From positions 3,614,687 to 3,678,686 of the forward strand of contig JAZBQD010000027.1 of the NCBI GenBank assembly GCA_036583965.1: 64,000 nucleotides of DNA, in the 5' to 3' direction. Below the pieces are notes generated by a model, which was not told where the DNA came from, searched no databases, and worked only from the letters and a program-made list of their open reading frames with translations. The DNA is from Prunella strophiata (lineage: Eukaryota > Chordata > Aves > Passeriformes > Prunellidae). The translations under genes and the position numbers were made by a program. This document shows, piece after piece, positions 47,531 to 59,400 of the stretch (position 1 is its first letter; every line of letters begins with the position of its first letter).

Positions 47531-47604
47531 CGTGGCTGATTGTGCTGCACATCCCCGTCCCCGCGCAGATGCCGCGCGTTAGTGCCGAGCTCGGCGTGGG
47601 AGTC
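47531..47604. promoter_or_regulatory. very small, dense CpG cluster
   Basis: Eleven CpGs lie in about 75 bases, including CCCCGCGCAGATGCCGCGCG, in otherwise CpG-poor sequence. It is too short for a standard CpG island definition. It may be an isolated protected regulatory site or the residue of a larger island. No exon is recognised. Confidence 0.3.
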
Positions 47605-47966
47605 GTCCCTCCTCCACACACCAGATGGTTCTGCATTTGTTTTTAGTGCTCACCTATCTTCTCCTCGACTCCTGAGAGTCATGTGAATCTGGGAAGGGAA
47701 AAAAGAAAAGACTTCCCCCAGCAGCTAACAGAAAAATATAATTATCAAGAAGTTTCCTTTTCACGTGTTATCTCAAAACACAGAGAATGCACTCAAGAAG
47801 CATTCAGAACTTTCTCAGAGAGGAGGGAAATCAGGAGAGGGGCAGATGTGGAAAGTTGCTCAGGGTCCAAACAGTGTGGACAGCTCAGGCAGTGCTCCCT
47901 CTGCTCCAGGGACAAACGAGACACCCTTCAGACCAGTCTAGATTGGATCAGACTGTCCAGCAATCA

Positions 47967-48010
47967 GTGCTGGACTAGATTGTCCACCTTGGCTGCCTTC
48001 CAGCTCCACT
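47967..48010 (+). mobile_element. possible degenerate CR1 3'-end fragment
   Basis: GCTGGACTAGATTGTCCACC followed by TTGGCTGCCTTCCAGCTCC resembles the CR1 3' segment TGGACTAGATGATC...CCTTCCA, with several differences and no octamer tail. The identification is weak. Confidence 0.35.
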
Positions 48011-50660
48011 GCATAATGAAGGGCAGGTATTTTCCATTTCAACCTTGTCCTTCCTAAACCAGCAGCATTCAAAAAAAGGTGAATATTGCCAAATTTAGCA
48101 ATGACAATACATCTGATTTCACTCTTTCACTTTTAGGAATTAATATGTTTTGATTTCATCTAAACAAAATAGGTCATACTTCTGCACTACCTGTGCAGTA
48201 AATGAACCTGTAAATATATAAATGAATAGAAACTAGTGCAAGTGAGGCACTTTATGTGTGACATTTCTTCTCTGGACTTTTTCAGTCCACTGTTGTGATT
48301 TATTCTGCAAGTTGAATGAGATCCAGTTCCTGGGGGTATATAATTATGTCTAAACATTTTTTCTCCAACTTGATTGCATGAAGAAGCCTTAAAGTGCAAC
48401 CAACCCATCTGCATTCTCAAGACTTAAAACCAGGAAGGACAAACAGGGAAATCTCCAAATGATTTTGTAATTTGTAAATGAATTTGTGAAAAAGCACCTG
48501 AGGAGCACCTTGTAAAAGCCTGTCTCAGGTCTGTGGGTACCTGACACAGACAAGTGTGGCAATGCTGACATGCTAAGATAGAAGTTAGGTCATTTTATCC
48601 CTGGAGCCTTGGATCCTGTCAGGATTGGTGTTCTTTCCCTAGGAACCCTCACTTAGCATGATAAACAGGCCAGGAGCAAATCCAAAACACAATGAGGTCA
48701 AAATTGCATCTTTCATAATCACACTGTAGTGAAGGCAAGCAATAGGAGGCAGCAGCTCAGCTCACAGCAAAGGAGATAATGGCAAAGTATAAAACCTAAA
48801 AATAGGGAGCTCTACAATGAAAACACCCTCAGCCAACTATGCAAGCAGAGCCACTCTTCTCTGAGCCTTCCTTTCCTTCTGCAGATCTCTCCCACCTCAT
48901 GCTTGGGCTTCTCAGCTTTCCAGGCAGAGCAATCACAGGGCACACAGAGGGGTGATGTGGGCCAGGCACCAGAACTGGCTCCTGCAGGGAACTGAAAGGG
49001 TGTTCAGCAACTCCCAGTGGGGGTGGCACTGTTAAAACCACTGCTGGGGCTGCAGGGATTTGGGCAGAAGTGCAGCATCTCTTCCAACCATGGAGAACAG
49101 TTTTGGAAAGACATGGGTCACCTCAAATCATCAGGCTGTGTATCCTCATGGAAAAAACCCAAGTTTTACGGTTTTTTTCATCACTGTATTATCCTTCATT
49201 TTCTTCCTATGGTTAGGGCTTGATGAACATCCATTTTGCTTTCTCCTCTGCCAGTGTCTGGTGCTCTCACATCCTGTCCCACTTCATCCATATCCTCCCA
49301 TACTGCAGAACCCACTTCTCCCCAAAAGTGGTTTCGTTTCCTCCCCCACTTCTCCCACCACCAGGAGCCCTCTTTCCTCCTATTCCCAGCGGAGAGTGCT
49401 TTGCTCCCCAGCTGATTTGAATTCCTCCCTCCCTCTGTGGGCGAAGCCTCATTCAGAGCAGTGGCATTTCAAGCTCTGCAGAGAAGGTAGGTAGACTCAA
49501 TCCTGAGTGGGAGTGCATATCAAGTACAGTGCTAGTGGGTGCATCCAACCCCAAGACCAGAAGTTTCCAAACTTTCCTGCTGTATAAACAGTGCCTAAGG
49601 CCTGGATGCTTCCTCCTGGACATTTGTGTTGATGGCAACTACCACAGCCAAAACCAGTGCCAGGCTATAAATATAAATATATCATATTTAATAAGTAATC
49701 TTTGTATTGTGTATCATTATTATACCATATAATTACACTATCACATAAGATTCAGAAGAAGTTAGAAATATTATCTAGACAAAAAGACTGTAAAAAATGG
49801 GGAAAATGTTTCCATTCCAGTTTTAACTTCTTACCATGAAATGTTTCTTTTTCATCAATAGTGCCCTTTCTATGAAGAACCACTGAATGTAACATTTTTA
49901 AACTCATGGCTTATGAACTTTCAGCCTTTTCTGCTGAAAGTGGAGTTTAATTCTTGCCTTATCCCTGCAGAGGTGGCCTGGGCTCCTGCATCACCAACAA
50001 TGCCCCTTCTAGTTACAGAGTGATTGGAACCAGCAGCCACAGAGTCTCACCACAGCCCATGTCTCAGTGACATTTTCATTCTGAGTCACCATTTGATTCA
50101 AGGCAAGAAATAAAATTGCCACTGATGGAAGTTCTGCATAATTCTTTATCACCTGAGCACATGAAGCAGAAGAGCTACAGAATGAATTAGTCCAGAACTT
50201 GGTGTGCTTAACAAATGTTGTTTAATGACTCTGTTCAGAACACCTACATGTTTTGTTCTTGTTACTTGTACAGCTCTTACATGTGACAAAGACACTAATT
50301 TTTTAACAGAGGAGGGAGGAGAGAGAAGAGTTTATGGACTCTTTTCTTACTGAGTATAATAATAGTAATATGGGGCTCCATACCATCTCTGTCTCAGTGA
50401 CTTCTTTTAAACATGTTCAGCCTATAATTGAAGGATAATTTTTCTTATTGCCAACTCCATCAGCTCACACTGACATCAGAAAACCCAACGGTGTTCTGGC
50501 TTACGTTTCATCACCAGTAAAGAATTTTGAAAAGCTGAATTTTCCTCTGTGTGCATGAGGATAATCCTTAAAATTATGGCTTTGGTTGTACCCAGCAAAG
50601 AGGCTGCAGCACATACGTGCCCCACCAGTCCCTGAATGCACTGGTGTGTCCTGGACATAA
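48011..50660. other. gene-free stretch
   Basis: No supported feature is seen. An AT-rich patch with ATAAATATA words lies at about 49668-49745. The 144-codon + strand frame at 49060-49494 overlaps frames on both strands and has no recognisable domain. Confidence 0.5.
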
Positions 50661-50818
50661 ATCCCAGAATGGTTTGGGTTGGAAGAGATCTTAAAGCTCA
50701 TCCAGTTCCACCCCCTGCCATGGGCAGGGACACCTTCCACTATCCCAGCTTGTTCCAAGCCCCATCCAACCTGGCTTTGGACACTTCCAGGGATGGGGCA
50801 GCCACAGCTTCTCTGGGC
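50661..50818 (-). mobile_element. CR1 LINE 3'-end fragment, best preserved copy
   Basis: The + strand reads CCCAGAATGGTTTGGGTTGG, AAGAGATCTTAAAGCTCATC, CCTGCCATGGGCAGGGACAC, CTTCCACTATCCCAGCTTGT, TCCAACCTGGCTTTGGACAC and TTCCAGGGATGGGGCAGCCA, a close match to antisense avian CR1. It is oriented on the minus strand and truncated at CACAGCTTCTCTGGGC (50818). Low divergence makes it probably the youngest CR1 fragment in the window. Confidence 0.94.
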
Positions 50819-53800
50819 TGCAAAAGCACCTTTGCAAACAGAGGGATCTCATGTTGCCTTTTCAGGAAAATCACTTCTTCAATTGAAAAATCTACTTAAA
50901 ACCAATAAAACTTCTGTTTTCTTTTGGTCATGCTTTTTCTGTGTCTGATCCTGCCACAGTTCAGATTCCCGTGGTGTAATTAAAGAGACCACAAGTGACA
51001 GAGAAAACAAAATATGTGCAAGTGTTACATATAAAAGTACTGAGGACAAAGGTCCTTTTAAAAGCTCATTTCTGAGCGAACTGACATTGCAGTTTTTCTC
51101 ACTTGGATTTCAGACAGAGGCTAGCAAAATTTACAGTAACAAACCCTTTAATTCTCACTCCATTCAGAGAATGACTCAGCACTGCAAGGAAAAGCAGCCT
51201 AAAAGTTGTGAAGTTTTGACAAACCAGCTGAGGAATGAGCAAGCAGGAGTCCAACGTGGAAGCAGTCACGGAGTTTGCACCTGAGGAAAACTTTGCTGAT
51301 TACATTTTGGAGGTGGTTTGTCACAGGGTGGCCTCACTGCAAAGTGAAATCCCATGTGTGCATTGAATCCAGTGCCAAAGAATTCCCTTCTGGGTATAAA
51401 ACTGGTCAAAGAATTACAGGAAGCCCTTCCTTGCAGAGGAAGCTAATTCCAAGTCCCCAAATGCATACCAAAAAAATAACTTTCTTTCCACATTTCTCAA
51501 TCTCAGGCACCTCTTTCTGCCTTCAGGGCACCTCCAGCACTATTTTCAGAGTTCTCAGTCTTTCCCCCATAGCCACAAGACAGCTGGTCCTGAGGAACTC
51601 ACCAGCCCAGCCTCCACTTGTCTCCAGCTTGGGATGACTTGGACTGCTCCCAGATCCATTTCTTGAGAGCAGCCCTTCGATAACCTGCACACTGAGATAA
51701 CCCCAGGGTCCCTTCCTGCATCTCCTGACAGACCTGTCCATTTGTCCAGCTTCTGCAGGAGACATTGTGACACCAGGAATGGAGGGGTCAGATCAGGGGT
51801 ATCAGAGATAAGGAAGATGCCAGGATCTGGGGGAGGGCAGGGGGAAAGGGAAGAGGTCACACAGGACCAGAGGCTGGAGCTGGTCACTGTGGAAGGTGCT
51901 CTGGGGTGAACTTGCAGTGTGGGCTGCAAACCTCTGTGACAGCACAGCTGGGAAAACTCAGTGCAAATCCCTTCAGTTTCTACACTTCACATCCAAAAAG
52001 AGCATAAATATTTTTTTCTTCCTCTGGCTAATTCTTATGCAAATAGAGAGAAGTTACAAGTTATAAGAAGCTGCTGCTCCCCCGTCCAGTTTCACATCGA
52101 GTCTTTGCTTCAGACACCAAAACATGAACACATCATGTCTGGGAAAAAACACTTCATTCCAGATCCAGGCTGGATCACAGACAAAAGCTGGCATAGCCTC
52201 AAATCTCCAGGAGAAGCCATCAGGGGACACTAAGACTGATCTCTTCCTGTGCCTGTTGCAACACATCTGCTTGGGCTGGGATTCCAGGCCACCCCTCTCT
52301 GACAAACGTCAGCAAGCAGCGTGTGCTCCTGGAGGTTTTTACATCTGCGTCCGCCTCACGCTCACTCCAGAGGTTCCTGTTTCATATCCTGCTCTGATGG
52401 CTCTGTGTGCATCATGTACATTAATTTCAAGCACACACAAGGGGCACAAGCAATTGTATAAAGTCTGAGAATTTGTTAGGGGTCAGCTTGGTGTTAAAAC
52501 CACACTCCCACTCCACAAATATGCACATGGACACTCAACCACAGCCTGTATTTCAGAGGAAAGTAAAGGCACAAAAAAGTAAGAAATTTGGTTCCCAGCA
52601 ACCTTCTAACGTGCAGCTTCAGAGACTTTCTAATTTTCAGAATCCTTACCAATGTGACAAACTGGCTGCTAGAGCCAGGAGCTCTCCCCCATCCCAGTAA
52701 AGTGCATTGCTCTAAGTCCTTCAGAGGCAGTGATCTCTGTGAGATGGGAACAGTGAGCAGTAACAGAGACAAGTGCTGAGCTTGAAGGAAAACAGTTCTC
52801 CCAAGCAGCTGAAGTGAGCTGCAGAACTTTGAAATTCTTGTATTTCTTACCTTTGGGAAAGAAATGTTTTGATTTCTAACAAACAGATCTCTTTGCATCT
52901 GAGGCCTGCATGGGCACTGCTCTGACAGGGAGCACAGCCCTTTTAGCCATCAGAGCTCCTGTGCTGCCTATTCCTGCAATTCCAGACAGCAGAGCTGGGA
53001 TTCCAGGCTGCTGTGGGGCGTCCTCAGCTCACACCCACAGACTCAACACGCAATTCTCTGCCGACGTGATTTTTCCTACATCTACCCCAGTGCTGGGCAC
53101 TAATCCAGGGAAGTTAAGATCCCTCCCCCATCACACCCACTCAGCACTACAGCATCTCTTTCCCAATCCTTCTGATAAACGTCCCTGTTATTCTGTTCTA
53201 ATCTTGTCCCAAACACACCAGCATGCCCTGAAATGAAACAGCAAAGGAGTGCTCAAATAAAGGCTTTACCTGCAAACAATTTTCCAATAAAAGGCAGAAA
53301 AATATGTCCCAATGCAAACCCAACAGAGTATCACAGCTCCTGTCTGCTCCCCAATAGCAGTGACCATGCCAGGATATTCACTGAGTGCCTACACTCAGCA
53401 ATCTGGCATTAAATAATTCCTGCAATAAAACACCAAGGGCAGGTTGTGTGGTTCTGCTTTTCATTCTGCAGGTTACAAATGTTTTGACAAATTTATCTGA
53501 CTTGCAATCAGTAAATAAACAAGTCCTAAGACACTTGATGAAGGAACTGTATTTCCCTGACAGAAATAATTTCCCATGTCATCTCCAAAGGGAATGTAAG
53601 TCTTCAGTGGGCAATACACCAGTCCTGCTCCCATGGCTGCTCAGTCAGACCCAGATTATCTACATCCCCTGAGCAAGAGCTGCAACACAGTTACTGCTGC
53701 TTTTCAGGAAAATCTGAGATAGTCCAGACTCTCTGAGTTACCTGGTTAATGCTGTCACTCTGTGCTACAGATGTGCTCCTGTGAGCAGTGCTTACACCTC

Positions 53801-56340
53801 CTGTCAGCTGTAAAGGTGTAAGAGTAAAGTATACCCATGGAAAAGACTCATTACAGATTCCTACTTCAAGTTAATCTTCATAGACACAGCATTTTGAGCT
53901 TTAGGATTCACATGCATTTCCTCTCCAAGACAACAGGAAGATCTTCTTTCTTCCAACTCCTAATATCAGATGTGCCCTAAAAAAATCTCCTGAATTGTTT
54001 ATTAGCAAAACAAGGATTTTTCAGATTGAGGAAGAGAACAAGAGGGTTGTATACCACATGAGAAAAAGCATTCCCCTGCATAATTGCTTCTCCTTAGAAA
54101 CTTAGAGGAGGCTGCTCTGGGTACAAAACACTGAGCTCTGGGAGCATGAAACCCCTCTCAGTTCACTACAGGCACAGCAGATCCAAACAGATCATGGAGC
54201 TGGTTATTTGTCTGTATTTATAGAACAGGTTGAAGACAGAACATGCAAATGAATGCATCTGAGGAATCAGAGAGTAGAGTTTTCTCAGTCACCAAAACTG
54301 CTCTGCAATTTTTGATCTTCATTTATATCTGCTTTTCTGTCTCCTAAAGTGCTTGTATTTATTTAACTGTTTCTAATGTACTATAAAGAACTGTGAAAAG
54401 TTTACACTTCTCTGAATATGACTTGAAGGCTTCAGATTTATTCAGACAGAAATCACATACTTTATTAAAGATAAATTATGGGAGTACAGAATCAGATATA
54501 ATTAATATAATGTGTCCTCATTCTCCAAGGAGGAAAAAAAAATATCAGCCATGGATTAGACAGAGTAAGAAAGAAAAGGATTAAAATGTGGAATGTGGCT
54601 CTTGGTCAGATACTCATCTTTAGTGGAGCAAATTTCACCTAATAAGTCATTTTCCCTCCATCCACCAACCACTAATCTCTTGTAACTGTGTTCCAGGCTA
54701 GAGAGCAGAGTGGAAACCCATGGCAAATGCAGGCAGGGTGCAGATCCTGGATACCTGTATTTGGGATGCTGTTGACACAGCAGTGGCTCGGGGTGCTCCT
54801 GCTCCAGCCACGTTTCCTGGTTCTATAAACATGCTCTGTTTGAAAAGGGGCTACTCTGGGCACACATGTGCACTTTATGGCCACTCCAGTGCCAACATAA
54901 ATCAGCCCCAAATGCCATCCCAGTGACATAATGTAAGACTTATGCTTAAGGGAGTCCACATCCAGAAGTGAGTGGGTTCCAAAGTAATTAATTTGAGGAG
55001 TCCACTTACATTTCAATCTCTCAACCAGACAGGCTGTCCCATGCTTCCTCTGGCTTTTTTGCCTCAGAATCCCCAAATTTCACTCTTCCATTTCCTTCAC
55101 TTCCTCACCTTTCAGGGTCAGAGTTTAACACCGCAAAGGGAAATGAAACAGAGAAAAACAAAACAAAACAAGCTGTGAAGCAGATTAAAGCCACATTTGA
55201 CATCCAGAGGTACATGGTTCCTTTTTCAGCTGCAGGTATGAAGTAGTAATAATTCTGTGCCCACAACTCACAGTCTAAGCTTGTGCTTTGAAAAAAAAAA
55301 GGAGGATTTCTAAGTGTATCTTTACTAAAAAAAATTGTCATGGCTTTTAAAATCTATTATATTTAATGGATAAGTCAGCCAATTCTTGATTGTTCTTTTT
55401 TTACTGCTTAGAAATGGCCGGGGAAGGAGAGAGAAAACCTCTTACACTTCCCTCCACTCTTGGTGCTCTAAATGCACCATCTCTGAGGGGAAGGTGCTTG
55501 CAGAGCAAGCCACAGAAATGTGTGCTTCTGCTTCTTGGAGAGGGTGGGTCTGCCAAGGGCCTTGTCCTGAGCAGCACCAGGAGAATTGCCATCAGCCCAT
55601 GGCTCCTGCAGAGCTCCTGCTCTGACTGCACTGCTCAGCAACATCCATCTGCTCAGAGAAAGTCCCTCACTGAGGACAGAGCTCAGGCTCCTTCCCAGGA
55701 AAATCAGAAAATTAACTCCTACTGCCTTCTGTGGAGGCTGGATCAAATGTGAGAAGACATGCAATCAGTCATGGGATGAAATGGCCCACAGGATGCAAGA
55801 GGAGAGCTGCTTTACAGGAGGCAATTAGCTTTTGCTTACCCAATTTATACCCAGTGCCCTGAGTCAGTGGGCATGAGGCCATTTCATGGCATCAACCCTA
55901 AGCCATTGATTCTATGTTTCCCCAGCAGAGAAAGCTGGAACTGTTTCACACAGCCAACACAAAGGTTCTTAGCTTGGTCCCACATTTCCTCCTGAAAGGC
56001 ACTCAGAGCTCATGAGGAGTCACAGGGACCACAGCCCATTTCTGCAGATCCCAATCAATTCTGAAACTGCAGCATTCCCACATTTGTTTGATGCAAGTAC
56101 CAGTGCAGAACCTGGTTCTATCAGACAACCTGATTCATGCTTTTTGAAGAAGAGGGTGGTGATGGTGTGGACATTTCTGAGAGAGATCTCCTGTGGTTCA
56201 TTTTAAACATTCAACCTCACTTTCAGAAGGGATTTCAGCTTTGTTTCTGGCTTAGCCTGATGAGTGTGGAGCCCATGCAGGGGCAGACTCAATACTTAGA
56301 GCACAGATTTCCAGCACCTTCTGTAGAGGTCATCATCCCA
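50819..56340. other. gene-free stretch
   Basis: No recognisable gene, RNA gene or clear transposon is seen. Open frames reach about 134 codons (for example minus 52494-52898 and minus 54672-55076) without recognisable domains. A run of 9 A lies near 54534-54542. Confidence 0.5.
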
Positions 56341-56372
56341 GAATGATCAATATAGAATGGAACAATGACAAG

Positions 56373-56477
56373 CCAATAAGAGATGTCAGACTTCATGAAC
56401 CTGGTGAAAAAGGCCCAGAAAAAGAGCATAAAACCCTGAGATGGCATGGCAGGGACTAACCTTTCTTGGTGAATAAA
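56373..56477 (+). promoter_or_regulatory. CCAAT / TATA-like / AATAAA cluster, possible LTR remnant
   Basis: CCAAT at 56373-56377, CATAAAA at 56427-56433 and AATAAA at 56472-56477 are spaced 50 and 39 bases apart. This is the order and spacing of the U3-R part of a retroviral LTR. I could not identify TG...CA ends, inverted repeats or a known family, and there is no retroviral gene nearby. It may be a decayed solo LTR, a cryptic promoter, or coincidence. Confidence 0.2.
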
Positions 56478-56479
56478 TA

Positions 56480-59400
56480 TTTGAAACTTTTACTAAACCA
56501 CTAACCAGGCAGAACTGAAAGACCCTCACTTCCAAGTGGATTATTGCATTTCTTTCTTATTTGGGACACAGAAAATCAAATTTCAAAAGCCATTGCCAAG
56601 GTTTTGGAAATCTAATATAATTTGCTGAACACCAGTGGCTTTCTCAACAACAGCTGAAATAAACGTGCAACACTTAGCCATGATTTTGGAGATCTGAGGG
56701 AGGAACAAGATTTTTCTTTTTTACACTTGTAGTTCTTCCTCTGTACTTGCCTTATGTCTGAAGAGATTTAAACAGAGGGGGAAAACGTGGCTAAGGGAGT
56801 TATTTAAAAAAATTTTAAAAGTGCATGTGTACAGTCACAGAAACAAAAAAAAAACCAAACATGCAGAGACTTGAATTTCTTATAAGAATCTCCTTTATTT
56901 CAGAGAAGAAAGATTGCATTATTTTTATGTTTATGTGAAGATAAATGAACAAGTGGAATAATTGAACAAAGCCATTAAACAAGACTAAACTTTCCAAGTA
57001 CAATTTAACTTAACTCATGGTCATATTGGACCCTCTTGCTCATGTTCAGGGTTTTAAAGGGTGGTTCTGGAGCTCAGAGGTAAAACAAAAGTAGCTTTTC
57101 AACACATCATCCCAAATTCAGAACTGAATTCTCCCTCTACCACAAGGCAAATGGATGATTCTTCCAAGCTGGAGATGGAAGAGCCCTGAAAGAGACCTCA
57201 CTGCAGGGATCAGCCCCAGCTGACACAAGAACAAGTGAGATAAGAGTGGAGGAGATAAAATAAATGTGCAACTAGGAAGGAAACACAGCAGACTGGAGGC
57301 TTGTCTAGAGCTTTTGAGCTTTTAGGAAAAGAAATGTCTTCCATCACATCCTGTCTCTTGCTTTAGGTGATCATTTTGCAACTTCCAAATTTTTATCAGC
57401 TGAAAAGGGAACAAGGCTGTACTTTGCACGTGATGGCACAACGTGCTGAACTGGTTGGATGAGAGAGACCCTGTGCCAGATTAGGGAATCTCTCTGGTCC
57501 TTCTTGTGTCTGTGGTTGCAACCACGCACAAAAATGTAACAAAAAAGTAAAAGGAAGTTTGCAATAGGTAGCTATGGGCAAATCTACCCACAAGAAGTTT
57601 GTTTCTTCTCCCTAAAATCAAAGCCTCATTTGCACTCTGAAGTCATTCCTGTGCCTTACACAACTCTTAATTATTTTCAATCCTTGCTGTAGTCGTTGTA
57701 AGTATCCTCATAAACTGGATAAATGCACCTTTTGGAGGGAAATACTTTGTGGCAATCAATTTAAGATCCAGATAGCTTCCAAGATGCCCTAAATCAACAG
57801 CATATCCTGTTCTCACCACAAGGCTCCTGAGATTTGTATGTGTTAAGTCCAGACTCCAAGAATGCAGACAGGTGCCCACAGGAGGGGGCAAAAATGCCAG
57901 AATTTCCCATGGCTGCTCCCCTGCCACCAGCTCCTGCCACACATTGGGGAAGAGGAGGTTGGAATCCAGCCAGTTACTCTTCCTCACCCTGCTGCCAGGG
58001 AGCTGCACCACTGCACACCCACCTGGGAGATTGCTGTGGGTGCCCATCCCACCCAGCTGGGGTGTCCTGGATGCCCTGCTGGGGGTGCCCATCTTCCAGC
58101 TGCCCCTGGAAAGGGATTCTGGCTGTAGGGAGGTCCTTCAGGAAGGACTGAGGGATGAAGGAAGGGGAAAGAGAAGAACTGCAGGGATGCTCCCTGCCTC
58201 TGCTACTCCCTGAAGCTGTGTTCTTGGGGAGAAGGGTGAACTGGGGTTTTTAACCCAGGGGAAGAGGTGGAACAAGTCTTAGGAGAATGTGGGAGGACCT
58301 GGGAAATAAAACCAGAGAATTGCTGCAGAGAGCCAGAGATCCTTTGGTCAGCAAGGGATGGTGCAACAAGCCAGGAATGAAATCATGGCTGGAGCAAGGA
58401 CTTTGTGCCACCAACAGAATCCTGTGGGGAGCAGATGTGGAAAGGGGGGCTCAGCCTGGAGTTTTCACACTTAGCAGCACAGGCAGGGAGCCCAGCTAAA
58501 GAGCTGAGGGGGGATGATTTATGAGGACACAGCTAAATGGTTAAACAACAAGTAGGGCAGACATAACAGTCTACAAATACCCACAGGAGTAAATGCCAAG
58601 GAGTGTGAGGAATTTTTGGAACAGCAAAATAAATGTGCCAAGACTAAGGTGCAGTGGCTTGTGACACACTTGGCCAAGCAGCTGAAGTTTTGTTGGTCGT
58701 GACTGGCTTGAGCAAAGGACAAGCAAAGGCAAGGGACAAACCTGAGATGTAAAACTGGTGAAAGGCATTATTCAACTCTTCCATGTTCAGGTGAGCTCCA
58801 GGTCTCCATCACTAGAGAAGCTACTGGCAATGTTCACCAAGGTACAGGAGTCAGAGACAGGATTTTGGAGCCCTCTTGTAGCTGCTTTTACCCTTTTTCA
58901 TGGTAGCAGCAATTACAGGTGTGATTTAATTGAGACAGTTTCAGGTTGTACAGATGAAGAAGTCACACAGCTGCTGTTGCATAACACTCAGAACTACAAA
59001 GACTGTCCACTGACACAGCAGTGTCACTACAATTAACATCCAATTTGCCCTGGATAAAGGATGAGTGTTAAAATTGTACCTTATCTCATGCCCACTTCAC
59101 CCCCTGAAATAGCTCTTAAATGGACTTGAAGTTTGTTCAGTGCTGAGCACCTGCATGAGGGGTGAGATCCAGCACAAGGTCATGATTCAGGGAGGGAAAG
59201 ATTTCAGCAGGAGGCCTGGGGGATGTGCCTGATGCTCCACATGAGGGAAAAGAGCTGCAAGGGCTAAACTGAGCAGGAATGCAAGGGAAAGGGAAGGAAT
59301 GCAAAAGCAAAAATCGACCAAACAAAAAGGACCTTTGAGTTTGGGTTCACAGCATGGCATTGCAGCTGTGGCAGGGTCAGGAAAAAGAGACAGCAAGGTA

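Noticed and set aside
50636..50948. Two + strand frames of 87-89 codons
   Set aside because: Both pass through the antisense CR1 fragment at 50661-50818.
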